The notes: generated by a model not told the origin, from the sequence alone. Counted from the stretch's first letter, positions 42,239-51,740 are shown. The stretch is DNA of 64,000 nucleotides from JAHCHG01 sp965214585 (GCA_965214585.1 OZ243957.1:2480001-2544000); one strand, 5' to 3'. Program-made: numbers and translations.

Positions 42239-42371
42239 GACTGGAGCGCAAGCGTCCCGCTTGCAACCGTTGCGCGAGCAACGGAAAATGTTTAACAATC
42301 GGCAACGTAGAGTTTAATCAAAGTTTTCGCGCTCACGCGCTCATTGCAAGCGGGACGCTTGCGCTCCAGTC
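42239..42371. repeat. Palindromic element, family B copy 4
   Basis: Ends GACTGGAGCGCAAGCGTCCC and complement. Same plan as the other copies: hairpin GCAAGC-GTCCC-GCTTGC, then (from the right side) CAATGAGCGCGTGAGCGCGA. The stem sequence differs fully from copies 1-3 yet still pairs. Confidence 0.85.
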
Positions 42372-42372
42372 G

Positions 42373-42678
42373 CTACCGCAATTTTCGCGCCGAAATCTTT
42401 GACCAAACAAATTTGAAAATTAAACCGAAGATCAAACTGAAAATTAGTCCAACAATTAGGTTTCCCAAGAAACCTATAAAGTTAAAACTTCCTTGAAAAA
42501 TGCCGAACATTCCAGAATACATTGAAAATGGAAATCCAATATCCCAAAAATAATGTATGGAAACGCCCGATTGAAAATTTATTATTGACCAAACGGATTC
42601 GCAAATAAAACTAATTACTTGAACCGCTAAAAATATAGCGAATCCTAAGTAAACTCCTTTTTTAAATGATTTGCCCAT
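42373..42678 (-). CDS. Small membrane protein of unknown function
   Basis: 101 residues. Two or three hydrophobic segments (VYLGFAIFLAVQVISFICESVW, FIGFLGNLIVGLIFSLIFGLIFKFVW) and a basic C-terminus. No family recognised. It follows the SbcC-like gene after a 19-bp gap in the same direction and may be co-transcribed. Confidence 0.65.
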   Translation of the reverse strand: MGKSFKKGVYLGFAIFLAVQVISFICESVWSIINFQSGVSIHYFWDIGFPFSMYSGMFGIFQGSFNFIGFLGNLIVGLIFSLIFGLIFKFVWSKISARKLR

Positions 42679-42697
42679 TTTCCTAATTCACCATTCA

Positions 42698-45379
42698 TCA
42701 CTCACCATTCACCATTTCCAAATCTTCCGCCCGAACCGAAACAACATTATCAACATAACTTTCAAACGTATCATCGTGCGAAATGACAAAAAGCTGATCG
42801 AAAACCTGTTTTTCGGTTATTCGGCTGATTTCTTCGGCTAACTTTTCGCGCCTCTGCAAATCCATATTCGTCGTCGGCTCGTCGAAAAACGCTAAGCGGA
42901 CATCGGAAAGCTGTTTTAATAAAGCCAATCTGACCGACAACGCCGCCGCCATTTGTTCGCCGCCCGAAAGGTTGACGAACGGGCGTTCGTGTCCCGCTTC
43001 TTCGAGCAGAATTCCATAATCTTCCGTCCATCTCAAAGTCCGTTCGGCATTTCCCGAAATCTCGCGGAACATCTGATTTGCTTCCAGAGAAACGTGATAA
43101 ACGTAATTTCTCGCCACCAGCGGCGCGGCTTCCTTCAAAGTGTCGCGGATAAATTTCGTCGCTTCGCCGATCTTCTCCAGCCGTTCTTTTTCCGCAAACT
43201 CCTTTTGCATCTGCCTGCGAACTTCCGCCAAACGCTCTAATTCTTTTGCCGTTTCGTCGGCGCGTTTCTTCGCGTTTTCCAGATTCGCCTTCGTTGATAC
43301 CGATTTCCGCTCGAATTCGAGCAATAAACTTCTCTCGCTCAGATGCTTATCTGCGTCGTAATCTTTGCTTGCCGTTTCTAAATTTTTCGTTAAAACTTCC
43401 GATTCGGATTTAAAACGCGCAACTTCCCCCTTTGCTTTTTCGAGTTCCGATTCCTTTTCGGGCAGAGTTTTCGCCGTTTCTTCATTCGCCACAAACTGCC
43501 GATTCGCTTCAAAAGTTTTGTCGCGCACATCCGAAAATTCTTTCCATTGTTGGTCGAGAAATTTATAACTTTCCAACTGCTCGACCAAAATCCCGCGATC
43601 ATTTTCCAGACGCTCCAGATTTTTTTCGATTTCCGTGCGTTTTTCCCGAATGTTTATCTCGTTATCCGCTTCGGTTTGCAAAATTTTGATTCTCGCCTTC
43701 GGATTGTCCAGAGTTTTTAATTTACTTTCGACTTCCGCTAATTCTTCTTTAATTTTCGGCAAATCTTCAATGTTTTTTTCGAGGTCTTCTTTTTCTACTT
43801 TGTATTGTTTTCCTTCGTCGCCAATCTCTTTTTCGCGGTTTTGTAAAGTTTCAAGCTGCGCCAAATATCTCTCCGCTTCGCGCGAAGTTTTCAATTGAAC
43901 CGATAAAGTTTTGCGCTCCTTTTCAATAATCGAAATCTGCGTTTCAAGTTGGCTGAAATGCGTAGAAATAACATCTGCCAGCGTTTCTCCGGGTTTTACG
44001 TTCAAGCATTTTTCCGAAAAGATCGGACACAGATTATTTTTCAAACCTTCCCGAAAAATCTTTTCGCTTTCGAGTTTCGCCCGAAAACGCGCCAGATTTT
44101 CGGTTAATTCCTGTTCGCGCTTCTGTCTTTCCTGCAAAAAATTCGCTTCAACGCCTTTCTCGTTTGCATTTTTTATTTCGTCTTGATTTTTTTTGTATTT
44201 TATTCGCAAACTATCCATTTTTACCACAAGACTTTTTATCGTATTCTCAGCCGCTTCCGCCTTCGCCCGACGATTTCGCAAATCTTTTAGCTTAATTTCA
44301 AGTTCTTCTTCCGCCTGAACTTTCGGCTCTAATTCCTTAATTTTCTGCGTCGCTTTCAATGCGGATTCGAGTTTTTCTCTAACAGTTTTCTGCTCGGCTT
44401 TAACATTTATCTGCGCTGTTTCAACTCTTTTCAATTCCTTATTTAATTTATCGCGCTCGGTTCTTTCTCTGTCCAATTCCTTCAATTTTCCGAGTGCTTC
44501 AACGTGAATTTTATGATCGCCTTCAACCGCTTTAATTTTCTCGCTCGCGTCAAACGCCTGTTTTTGCTCCGTTTCCTTTTGCTTTTCAATAAATTCCGCC
44601 TTTACAAATTCCGCATTCATTTTGTCGAGCGCGTTTTTCGCCTCATTTACCTTGCTTTCCTTCGCGTCAAATTCCTTGACGATTTTGCTTTTTTCTTCGA
44701 CATCGGAAACCAATTTTTCGAGCGATTCGGATAAGTCTTTTTCCGCCGCCGCAAAATTTTTATGTTCTTCCTCAAGCGTTTCGATGCGCGATAATTCGCC
44801 TTCCGCGCGGGCGATATTTTCTCTCACCGTCGCAATCTGCGAATCAACATAACGCGCCGTTTCAAGCAGTTTGTCCGCGCCCTGCCGATATTCTTCAACC
44901 TTTAAAAGTTTATCAAAAGCCTTTTTCCGTTCAGCCGGAGTTTCCAGAAAAATCGCCGTAAAAGTTCCTTGCGGAACGCCGATTGCGCGGCGAAAAAGCG
45001 ATTCCAAGTCCGTTCCCGCTTCCACGCCCAAATGCTGCCACAAAAACCGTGTAACTTCCTCTTTTTTATCGGCAATTCTGGTCTTTAACTGCGGATCGTA
45101 AACATAATAACCCGTTCCCGAATCGCGGTGAACAATATACTCGCGCTCATCCAAACCGCTTTCAAACGACACGCGAACCACGCCTTTTTTCGCGCCGCGA
45201 CGAACAAAATCGTCCTTTTTATAATCGAGCAGATCAAACAAAGTCCACGCGACGGCTTCGATCAGAGTGGTTTTGCCCGCGCCGTTTTCGCCCATAATCG
45301 CCGTCGTTCCGCGCTCGAATTCGCGCGAAAAGCTGTGGTGAGATTTAATGTCTTCAAGTTCAATTTTCGTAATGTGCAT
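42698..45379 (-). CDS. Rad50/SbcC-like SMC ATPase
   Basis: 893 residues. Walker A GENGAGKTTLIEA near residue 33; long coiled coils (about 180-440 and 480-740) around a zinc-hook-like apex CPIFSEKC near residue 453 (five residues between the Cys instead of the canonical two). C-terminal signature NLSGGEQMAAALSVRLALL and Walker B LAFFDEPTTNMD. Partners with an SbcD/Mre11 nuclease in break repair; no such gene is adjacent in this window. Confidence 0.88.
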   Translation of the reverse strand: MHITKIELEDIKSHHSFSREFERGTTAIMGENGAGKTTLIEAVAWTLFDLLDYKKDDFVRRGAKKGVVRVSFESGLDEREYIVHRDSGTGYYVYDPQLKTRIADKKEEVTRFLWQHLGVEAGTDLESLFRRAIGVPQGTFTAIFLETPAERKKAFDKLLKVEEYRQGADKLLETARYVDSQIATVRENIARAEGELSRIETLEEEHKNFAAAEKDLSESLEKLVSDVEEKSKIVKEFDAKESKVNEAKNALDKMNAEFVKAEFIEKQKETEQKQAFDASEKIKAVEGDHKIHVEALGKLKELDRERTERDKLNKELKRVETAQINVKAEQKTVREKLESALKATQKIKELEPKVQAEEELEIKLKDLRNRRAKAEAAENTIKSLVVKMDSLRIKYKKNQDEIKNANEKGVEANFLQERQKREQELTENLARFRAKLESEKIFREGLKNNLCPIFSEKCLNVKPGETLADVISTHFSQLETQISIIEKERKTLSVQLKTSREAERYLAQLETLQNREKEIGDEGKQYKVEKEDLEKNIEDLPKIKEELAEVESKLKTLDNPKARIKILQTEADNEINIREKRTEIEKNLERLENDRGILVEQLESYKFLDQQWKEFSDVRDKTFEANRQFVANEETAKTLPEKESELEKAKGEVARFKSESEVLTKNLETASKDYDADKHLSERSLLLEFERKSVSTKANLENAKKRADETAKELERLAEVRRQMQKEFAEKERLEKIGEATKFIRDTLKEAAPLVARNYVYHVSLEANQMFREISGNAERTLRWTEDYGILLEEAGHERPFVNLSGGEQMAAALSVRLALLKQLSDVRLAFFDEPTTNMDLQRREKLAEEISRITEKQVFDQLFVISHDDTFESYVDNVVSVRAEDLEMVNGE

Positions 45380-45525
45380 ACAGAGATTTCAGGATTTTAA
45401 ATTTTTAGATTTTCCTCTTTGTTAGATTTTAGAATAAATTTGCCAAAAGAGAAACTGCGAAAAATTTCGGAGATAAAATGCCGCAAATCAAGATAAATTC
45501 GGATGTTTTATTGTAAAATACTTTT

Positions 45526-45897
45526 ATGAAATTTGCAGACCTTGACCGGAAAATTATCGAAAAACTAAAAGTCCGGCGATATGACCGCATTGTTGAAAAA
45601 CACGAAGGACCGTGGGATTGGAAATGGCAAATCGAAGCCGACGAATGCGAATTTATTAAAACGGGCGCACATTTTATTCTGCTTCCCGTCTATCTCGAAC
45701 AAATCCCGAACATCACGATTTTGCGAATTATCGAAAGCAAAGACGGCAAATCATTGACCGTTTTTCTAAAGGACACAACATTTTACGAAGACGATTTTTT
45801 CAGCGGATTTATGGCGGTCTGTCAAAAGTTTGAAGGCGAAGATTTTTTTACGGCAATCGTTTATCACGAATGGTTTATTATTGAATATCCACAATAA
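45526..45897 (+). CDS. Uncharacterised 123-residue protein
   Basis: Soluble, acidic, no signal peptide. Contains MKFADLDRKIIEKLKVRRYDRIVEKHEGPWDWKWQIEADECEFIKTGAHFILLPVYLEQ and a C-terminal TAIVYHEWFIIEYPQ. I do not recognise a family. The gene is complete, has its own terminator, and is divergent from the SbcC-like gene. Confidence 0.65.
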   Translation: MKFADLDRKIIEKLKVRRYDRIVEKHEGPWDWKWQIEADECEFIKTGAHFILLPVYLEQIPNITILRIIESKDGKSLTVFLKDTTFYEDDFFSGFMAVCQKFEGEDFFTAIVYHEWFIIEYPQ

Positions 45898-45898
45898 A

Positions 45899-45939
45899 AG
45901 CCGATAAAATATGCGAAATTCTCACGCATTTTATCGGCT
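45899..45939. terminator. Bidirectional terminator
   Basis: AGCCGATAAAATATGCG pairs with CGCATTTTATCGGCT around an 8-nt loop. It sits between the convergent 45526-45897 gene and the metallothionein gene; followed by GTCTTT on the plus strand and TTTTATT on the minus strand. Confidence 0.8.
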
Positions 45940-45963
45940 GTCTTTAATCCGCAAAGAATTATT

Positions 45964-46116
45964 TTAACTGCACGCGGAATGTCCGCATTTGCATTGATTG
46001 CCCATTCCGCCCTTATGAGCATTGCGGCAGTAATCGCTGCAATAATCACCTATCGAAGGGCGTTCGCATTCGCATCCCGGATGCTGACATTGATCTTCAG
46101 GTTGATATTTTTCCAT
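45964..46116 (-). CDS. Bacterial metallothionein
   Basis: 50 residues with eight Cys and two His likely to bind metal: QHPGCECERP, DYCSDYCRNAHKGG, QCKCGHSAC. The pattern C-x-C ... YCSxxC ... HKGG ... C-x-CGHxxC matches SmtA/BmtA-type metallothioneins that hold zinc or cadmium. A strong ribosome binding site (AAGGAG) lies 8 nt before the ATG. Last gene of a likely three-gene stress unit with the BON/SRPBCC protein and the rhodanese. Confidence 0.9.
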   Translation of the reverse strand: MEKYQPEDQCQHPGCECERPSIGDYCSDYCRNAHKGGMGNQCKCGHSACS

Positions 46117-46182
46117 TTTTACTTCTCCTTGAAAAATTATATGAGCGAGCGGAAACTATTCGCCTCCGCTCGAAGTTGATTT

Positions 46183-47382
46183 TTAACCGGCAGTTTTCGT
46201 ATGCGACTGCTCGCTGCTTGATTTGGCAGCGGCATCGTGCGGTTTTTCGCCCGTCTCGATGAATGTCTTCATACGCATCAAGTCTTCGTCCATCTGCGTT
46301 TTCGGATCAGAGCCGAACATCGTGGCGATGGCGTGACCGATTGCACCCGCCGGAGGCGTGTAACTAAGCTGCACGTCAACTTGTGTCGTGCCGTCGCCGG
46401 CAGGTATAAATTGAACGATTCCCGCATTGGGAAGTTCCGATCCTTTGATTGATTTCCAAGCGATCAAGCTGTTCGGTTCGACTTTTGTGATTCGTGCATC
46501 CCATTCCGAAGGCACGCCTATCGGACTGCTTACTTTCCAATGCGATTTGCCGCCGCCTAAGTTTCTGACTTCAACGACGTTGCTCATAAATTTCGGAAAA
46601 TTCTCGAAATTCGACCAAAGCGAATAAATGTTTTCAACCGGAGCATTAACATTAATCGCTTTGTGAACCGTAACCGCTCCGCGTCCGGCATCGTATCCGA
46701 CCAAATTTTTGATTTCCATATTTGTCGCACTGCGTGCCAAGAGCATCGCTCCGAGAGTTGCCGCTCCGAGACTTAATGCGTCGCGTTTCATCAAGCCGTA
46801 GATCAAAGCTCCGCCGCCTAAAGTTCCGGCGAGAAAACGTGCGGCGGGCGACCAATTTTCCTGAAAATATTCCCATTGCGGCTGTCTACCCGGATTGCCC
46901 TGCAAACTCGGAACGTCGCCGGGCGAGTTGAAAACCTTTAAATTGTCCGTAACCGCTTCGACTCCTTTCACGGACTTTACGCCGCTTAAAAGTGCGGAAA
47001 CTTCGTCGGATAAAATTTCACCGCTGACGGTTACATTTCCGTCCTGCGAGTTAACCTGCAGAGCGGACGGATGCGAAACCGTGCGTCCCAATTTTGTCCG
47101 CACGCGGGCTTCGATCACGCGGTCTGAAACGTCTTCGTCGCTCGTAAAATAATCGCGGGCTTCCCGATAAAATCCGTAAGCACGATTCTTAAAATCTTCT
47201 TTTGTCGCTTGAGCGGCTTCCGGCAAGCTGTGAGCCGCACTATTGATCTGATCGCCGACCAGAGAACGCCGCCGTTCCCCTTTTGCCGGATCAAGAAAAT
47301 ACATCAGAGCCGCTCCCGCTCCGATGCCTGCCAAAAGTCCCCAAATTCCTGTTGTGTTGTTATTATCATAATTATTTCTCAT
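46183..47382 (-). CDS. BON domain plus SRPBCC (polyketide cyclase-like) membrane protein
   Basis: 399 residues. N-terminal glycine-rich membrane helix of the YtxH kind (IWGLLAGIGAGAALMYFLDPAKGERRR), a BON domain (about 85-150), two more membrane helices (175-225), and a C-terminal START/SRPBCC domain (about 235-375: VHKAINVNAPVENIYSLWSNFENFPKFM). This combination recurs in stress-linked proteins. The ligand is unknown. It lies 50 bp downstream of the rhodanese gene. Confidence 0.85.
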   Translation of the reverse strand: MRNNYDNNNTTGIWGLLAGIGAGAALMYFLDPAKGERRRSLVGDQINSAAHSLPEAAQATKEDFKNRAYGFYREARDYFTSDEDVSDRVIEARVRTKLGRTVSHPSALQVNSQDGNVTVSGEILSDEVSALLSGVKSVKGVEAVTDNLKVFNSPGDVPSLQGNPGRQPQWEYFQENWSPAARFLAGTLGGGALIYGLMKRDALSLGAATLGAMLLARSATNMEIKNLVGYDAGRGAVTVHKAINVNAPVENIYSLWSNFENFPKFMSNVVEVRNLGGGKSHWKVSSPIGVPSEWDARITKVEPNSLIAWKSIKGSELPNAGIVQFIPAGDGTTQVDVQLSYTPPAGAIGHAIATMFGSDPKTQMDEDLMRMKTFIETGEKPHDAAAKSSSEQSHTKTAG

Positions 47383-47432
47383 TTTTATCTCCCTTGTTCT
47401 AAACCTTGTTCTAAAACCAATTTCCTTTGCTG

Positions 47433-47762
47433 CTATTTCGGTTCAACAGGAAAATCCGCCTGCTTGTAAGCGTCATAACCGCCGATCAGCGGATGAACTT
47501 CCTGAAAACCATTTTCTTCCAATTCTCGTGCCACACGGACACTTGAAGCCTCGTTCGGTCAAGTGCAGTATGTAACGATGTAATCATCCCGTCCGACATC
47601 GGAAAAATGCTTTTCGACATTATCGGGCGGAATACGAACCGCACCACCCGCCTTCGTTTCAGCATCATCCCAAGCCTTCGCCGCCCGTGAATCTACAAAT
47701 CTGATCTCTTTATCTTCGCTGTTCAAGCGATTCTTTACCGTTTCAACCGTTACTTTATTCAT
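47433..47762 (-). CDS. Rhodanese-domain protein with an in-frame UGA, likely selenocysteine
   Basis: 109 codons if the TGA at 47559-47561 is read through. Before it: RFVDSRAAKAWDDAETKAGGAVRIPPDNV...DYIVTYCT. After it, in the same frame: PNEASSVRVARELEENGFQEVHPLIGGYDAYK...EPK, stop. Cys-containing relatives read YCxCPNEAxSxRVA, so the UGA replaces the second Cys of a C-x-C motif. After the UGA, GUGUC-CGUGU-GGCAC forms a hairpin 17-31 nt downstream, extended below by CUUCAA/UUGGAAG, as expected for a bacterial SECIS. A nonsense mutation is the alternative. Confidence 0.75.
47529..47561 (-). promoter_or_regulatory. Candidate bacterial SECIS element
   Basis: Minus-strand RNA right after the UGA. 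Apical stem GUGUC/GGCAC with a CGUGU loop that carries the expected GU, at the expected distance (16 nt spacer), with a lower stem CUUCAA/UUGGAAG separated by GAGAA on one side. SelB would bind it to place selenocysteine. Confidence 0.6.
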
Positions 47763-48003
47763 AAATTTCTCCCTTATTTCAATCTAAAATGTTGTTTTAG
47801 TATCCGCTAAACACAAAAAAGTGTATGGAATTATTACGAAAACAACTCATTTTTAGTTAAAATAAATAATAACGGCAAAATCAATGCCAAAGACGATTTA
47901 CAAAAATCATTAGGATAAATGGCTTGTATTTAACTCTAAGACTAAAAAATCAAATTAGTAATAAACTGCACAGTTTAGTAAAATCTTCATAAGCAAAAGT
48001 TTT

Positions 48004-48087
48004 CAGGGGAGCAAAAGGCTGAGAGTTGTTCAGAAAAGCGAACATTACCCTAAAAACCTGATACAGATAATTCTGACGTAGGGAGAA
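48004..48087 (+). promoter_or_regulatory. TPP riboswitch (THI element) upstream of thiC
   Basis: Conserved segments are visible in order: CAGGGGAGC, GGCTGAGAG, ACCCTAAAAACCTGAT, then the THI-box end TGACGTAGGGAG ending 6 bp before the ATG. The ribosome binding site GGGAG is part of the closing stem, so thiamine pyrophosphate would block translation start. The further upstream gap (47763-48003) holds an AAACTGCACAGTTT palindrome and no gene. Confidence 0.92.
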
Positions 48088-48092
48088 AAACA

Positions 48093-50066
48093 ATGAGTGA
48101 AAATAAAGAATTAAGAGAAAAACTGGCAAGCGAAATTAAATTGCCGTCATCAAGAAAGATTTATGTTAAGACGAATGGGAATACGGTTAATGAAATTGGG
48201 GCTAATTTGAGAGTTCCGTTTCGGGAGATCGCTTTGTCGCCGTCGAAGAATATGGACGGCGAACTGGAGGAGAATCCGCCGGTTCGGGTTTATGATACGA
48301 GCGGGGTTTGGACTGATCCGCAAAAGAGATGCGACGTGCGGGAAGGTTTGCCGACATTGCGGCGTGAATGGATTTTGAAGCGTGGCGATGTTGAGGAATA
48401 TGAAGGACGCGAGATTCAACCGCAGGATAACGGGTATTTGACGAAGGGTGCGGAAGATGTTGCGAAAATTAAAGATGGCGGAAAGTTGGAAGAATTTCCG
48501 GCGTTGAAGCGTCCGCCATTGCGTGCGAAATCGGGGCGGAATGTTTCGCAGATGCACTATGCGAAGAAAGGTATCATCACGCCTGAAATGGAATATGTGG
48601 CGATTCGTGAGAATCTTGGAAGGCAGATCGCGTTTGAGGCGATGCAAAAAGCGGAAGGCGGGGAAAGAGATTCGCTTTATCATCAACATAAAGGCGAAAG
48701 TTTCGGAGCGAGTGTTCCCGAATTTGTAACGCCCGAATTTGTTCGTGATGAAGTGGCGAGAGGTCGGGCGATAATTCCTGCGAATATTAATCATCCCGAA
48801 ACCGAACCGATGGCGATTGGACGAAATTTTCTTGTGAAGATTAATGCAAATATCGGGAATTCGGCGATTGCGTCAAGCATTGAGGAAGAAGTTGAAAAGA
48901 TGCGTTGGGCGACGCTCTGGGGTGCGGATACGGTAATGGATTTGTCCACAGGCAAAAATATTCACGCGACGCGCGAATGGATTTTGCGAAATTCGCCTGT
49001 TCCTATCGGAACTGTGCCGATTTATCAAGCACTCGAAAAAGTGAACGGAAAAGCGGAAGATTTGACTTGGGAAATTTACCGCGACACTTTGATCGAGCAA
49101 GCCGAACAGGGCGTTGATTATTTTACGATTCACGCGGGCGTTCGACTTCCCTATATTCCGATGACGGCGAAACGCACGACGGGGATTGTTTCACGCGGCG
49201 GTTCGATAATGGCGAAATGGTGTCTGGCTCATCACGAAGAGAGTTTTCTTTACACGAAATTTAGAGAGATTTGCGAGATTATGCGGACGTATGATGTGTC
49301 GTTTTCTCTCGGTGACGGTTTGCGTCCGGGTTCGATTGCGGATGCGAATGATGAGGCTCAATTTGCCGAATTAGATACGCTCGGCGAACTCACGAAAATC
49401 GCTTGGGAAATGGATTGTCAAACGATGATAGAAGGTCCCGGACACGTTCCGATGCACTTGATAAAAGAGAATATGGACAAGCAGTTGGAGGTCTGCGACG
49501 AAGCACCTTTTTACACACTTGGACCGCTGACAACCGACATCGCACCGGGTTATGACCACATCACAAGCGGGATCGGTGCGGCAATGATCGGTTGGTTCGG
49601 CTGCGCGATGCTCTGCTACGTTACGCCGAAGGAACATCTCGGTTTGCCGAATAAACAAGATGTCAAAGAAGGCGTTATCACATACAAACTAGCGGCACAC
49701 GCGGCGGATTTGGCGAAAGGTCATCCGGGCGCACAATATCGTGATAACGCTCTTTCAAAGGCGCGTTTTGAATTTCGTTGGGAAGACCAATTCAATCTCG
49801 GACTCGATCCCGAAAAGGCGAAGGAATTTCACGACGAAACGCTTCCGGCGGAAGGCGCGAAATTGGCGCATTTCTGCTCGATGTGCGGACCGCATTTTTG
49901 CTCGATGAAAATCACGCAGGAAGTTAGAGAATTTGCCGCGAAAGAAGGCGTTGAAGCTGAAAAAGCACTTGCGGTTGGAATGGCTGAAAAGGCGAAGGAA
50001 TTTGTTGATAAAGGGAGCGAAATTTATCAAGGCAATTTACCCGACGATGAACACGAGCATCATTAA
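48093..50066 (+). CDS. thiC: Phosphomethylpyrimidine synthase ThiC
   Basis: 657 residues. Radical-SAM enzyme that turns AIR into HMP phosphate for thiamine. Motifs: NINHPETEPMAIGRNFLVKINANIGNS, SLGDGLRPGSIADA, EGPGHVPMH and the C-terminal cluster motif CSMCGPHFCSM. Controlled by the TPP riboswitch. Its last 108 bp (EKALAVGMAEKAKEF...DDEHEHH) recur in four degenerate copies downstream, each after an accessory gene or gene pair. Confidence 0.96.
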   Translation: MSENKELREKLASEIKLPSSRKIYVKTNGNTVNEIGANLRVPFREIALSPSKNMDGELEENPPVRVYDTSGVWTDPQKRCDVREGLPTLRREWILKRGDVEEYEGREIQPQDNGYLTKGAEDVAKIKDGGKLEEFPALKRPPLRAKSGRNVSQMHYAKKGIITPEMEYVAIRENLGRQIAFEAMQKAEGGERDSLYHQHKGESFGASVPEFVTPEFVRDEVARGRAIIPANINHPETEPMAIGRNFLVKINANIGNSAIASSIEEEVEKMRWATLWGADTVMDLSTGKNIHATREWILRNSPVPIGTVPIYQALEKVNGKAEDLTWEIYRDTLIEQAEQGVDYFTIHAGVRLPYIPMTAKRTTGIVSRGGSIMAKWCLAHHEESFLYTKFREICEIMRTYDVSFSLGDGLRPGSIADANDEAQFAELDTLGELTKIAWEMDCQTMIEGPGHVPMHLIKENMDKQLEVCDEAPFYTLGPLTTDIAPGYDHITSGIGAAMIGWFGCAMLCYVTPKEHLGLPNKQDVKEGVITYKLAAHAADLAKGHPGAQYRDNALSKARFEFRWEDQFNLGLDPEKAKEFHDETLPAEGAKLAHFCSMCGPHFCSMKITQEVREFAAKEGVEAEKALAVGMAEKAKEFVDKGSEIYQGNLPDDEHEHH

Positions 50067-50124
50067 AAATTCTTTGCAAGGTTCAGATTTTTATTCCGTT
50101 CAAAGATCAAAAGGGTAAAACAAT

Positions 50125-51504
50125 ATGAAAAAAATTTTCGGCTCAATGGTTCTATTCTTTTTGTTTCTGCTGATTGGCACAAATGCAGTTGAGGCTTGCA
50201 GTTGCATAGGTCGTCCGCAAGGTGTGAAAGGCATTCAGACTTGCGGTTATTATTGGAATAGCGAAAATATTTTTATCGGTTTGGCGGAAAAGGTTGAAAT
50301 TGATAACAAAGTCGGCAGTATGAAGGTTACTTTTTCAGTCGAAAAGTCAATTCGCGGAACAAACGAGAAAACTGTCGAGGTTTTTACAAGTCCAAGCACG
50401 GCAAGCTGCGGTTATCCTTTTAAACAGGGCGAAAGATATTTTGTCTACGGACGCAAGGGCGATAATGGAAAGTTTCACGAATCGTTATGCGGTCCGACAA
50501 CTTTATTGAAAGATGCTGAAGACGACCTCGAATATGCGAAGGATATTGAAGAAGGAAAACTCGGCACGCGAATTTTCGGAAATGTTTATGAAGATAAACA
50601 ACCGACGCTGAAAGATAAACGCACTTTTGAGCCGCTACCAAAAATCGAAATCACCATTAAAAGCAAAAAGAATAAATTCAAAACCTTAACCGACGAAAAA
50701 GGGAATTATCTTTTCAAAGATGTTCCAAAGGATAACTATCAGGTTTTTGCGAAACTTCCCGAAGGTTACAGAGAACTTTTCGTTCGGGCAGATTTAACGG
50801 AGCATTTTGCAGGCAGCTGCAGCGGCAATAATTTCAGAGTCACCAAACAAGGTTCGATTCGCGGACGAGTGATAAATTTTCCGTCAAAGGAAATTCAAAA
50901 TCCTTGGAACAAAGATTCGGTTCAGCAGCCGAAAGTTTCGCTCGTTCCGCTTGATGAAAACAACCAACCGCTGACCAATTTTTTTGAAGAAAAATGGGCG
51001 TATCGTGATAAATTCGAGTATTTTTTCGACGTTGTTCCGGCGGGAAATTATTTGCTTGCCGTCAATCCGCATAACTGCCCGTTTCCGAATAACGGCGTTC
51101 CGACAATGTTTTTCCCCGGCGTTGCCAATCAATCCGAAGCCGAAATAATTACTGTTAAAGAAGGCGAAAATCTAATTTTAGAAGATTTCAATTCATTACC
51201 GCTGCTCGAAGAACGGTGGTTTTCAGGCGTAGTTTTGAACGCCGACAAAACCCCTGCGGTTAATGCGATTGTTCGGTTGACAGACGCTTACTATGGCAGC
51301 GGCAAATGTTCAAATTTTAACACGGAAATCAAAACCGATGAATCTGGAAAGTTTCGCTTGAAAGGATTTGAAACCTACGAATACAAAATCGAGGCATACG
51401 GAGAAAAGAAAAACAATCAAAAGCAAACATATGCGAAGCGTCAAATCATTCCAAACGATAATAAAATTGATGAAATTCAGTTGATTTTAGACGAATCTTT
51501 TTAA
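50125..51504 (+). CDS. Secreted protein, NTR/TIMP-like start and carboxypeptidase-regulatory-like repeats (cassette 1)
   Basis: 459 residues. Signal peptide 1-22, mature end CSCIGRPQG. Residues about 22-140 resemble the NTR/TIMP fold (leading CSC, ENIFIGLAEKVEI, further Cys in SCGYPF and SLCGPT). Then come carboxypeptidase-regulatory-like Ig domains (RIFGNVYEDK...KTLTDEKGNYLFKDVPKDNYQVFAKLPEGY; a second near 375-455, WFSGVVLNADKTPAVNAIVRLTD). Cell-surface or periplasmic. It starts 58 bp after the thiC stop and is followed by a thiC tail copy. Confidence 0.75.
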   Translation: MKKIFGSMVLFFLFLLIGTNAVEACSCIGRPQGVKGIQTCGYYWNSENIFIGLAEKVEIDNKVGSMKVTFSVEKSIRGTNEKTVEVFTSPSTASCGYPFKQGERYFVYGRKGDNGKFHESLCGPTTLLKDAEDDLEYAKDIEEGKLGTRIFGNVYEDKQPTLKDKRTFEPLPKIEITIKSKKNKFKTLTDEKGNYLFKDVPKDNYQVFAKLPEGYRELFVRADLTEHFAGSCSGNNFRVTKQGSIRGRVINFPSKEIQNPWNKDSVQQPKVSLVPLDENNQPLTNFFEEKWAYRDKFEYFFDVVPAGNYLLAVNPHNCPFPNNGVPTMFFPGVANQSEAEIITVKEGENLILEDFNSLPLLEERWFSGVVLNADKTPAVNAIVRLTDAYYGSGKCSNFNTEIKTDESGKFRLKGFETYEYKIEAYGEKKNNQKQTYAKRQIIPNDNKIDEIQLILDESF

Positions 51505-51539
51505 GAGTTGGTCAATGGATATTGATATGTTTTCTCCCG

Positions 51540-51632
51540 ATTGGAATGGCGGAAAAGGCAAAGGAATTTACCGAAAAGAGTAGTAAAATTTATCACGGAA
51601 GTTTGCCTGATGAGGCGAAGAAACATCATTAG
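51540..51632 (+). pseudogene. Displaced thiC 3' end, copy 1
   Basis: 31 codons in frame: IGMAEKAKEFTEKSSKIY then HGSLPDEAKKHH, stop. Compare VGMAEKAKEFVDKGSEIY then QGNLPDDEHEHH in thiC. Codon-level similarity and conserved HH-stop ending leave no doubt on origin. Confidence 0.92.
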
Positions 51633-51740
51633 CGGCATTTTCAGTTTAGACCTTTGCTAAAATAATTGACAAAACCGTGCTTAAATCCGACAATATGTGT
51701 GGACATTGTGCGTCCAAATCTATATTAGGAAGTTTGAAAT

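Noticed and set aside
47559..47561. UGA in the rhodanese gene as a plain nonsense mutation
   Set aside because: Reading continues with strong family similarity after the stop, the codon falls on a redox Cys position, and a SECIS-like hairpin follows. Not fully excluded.
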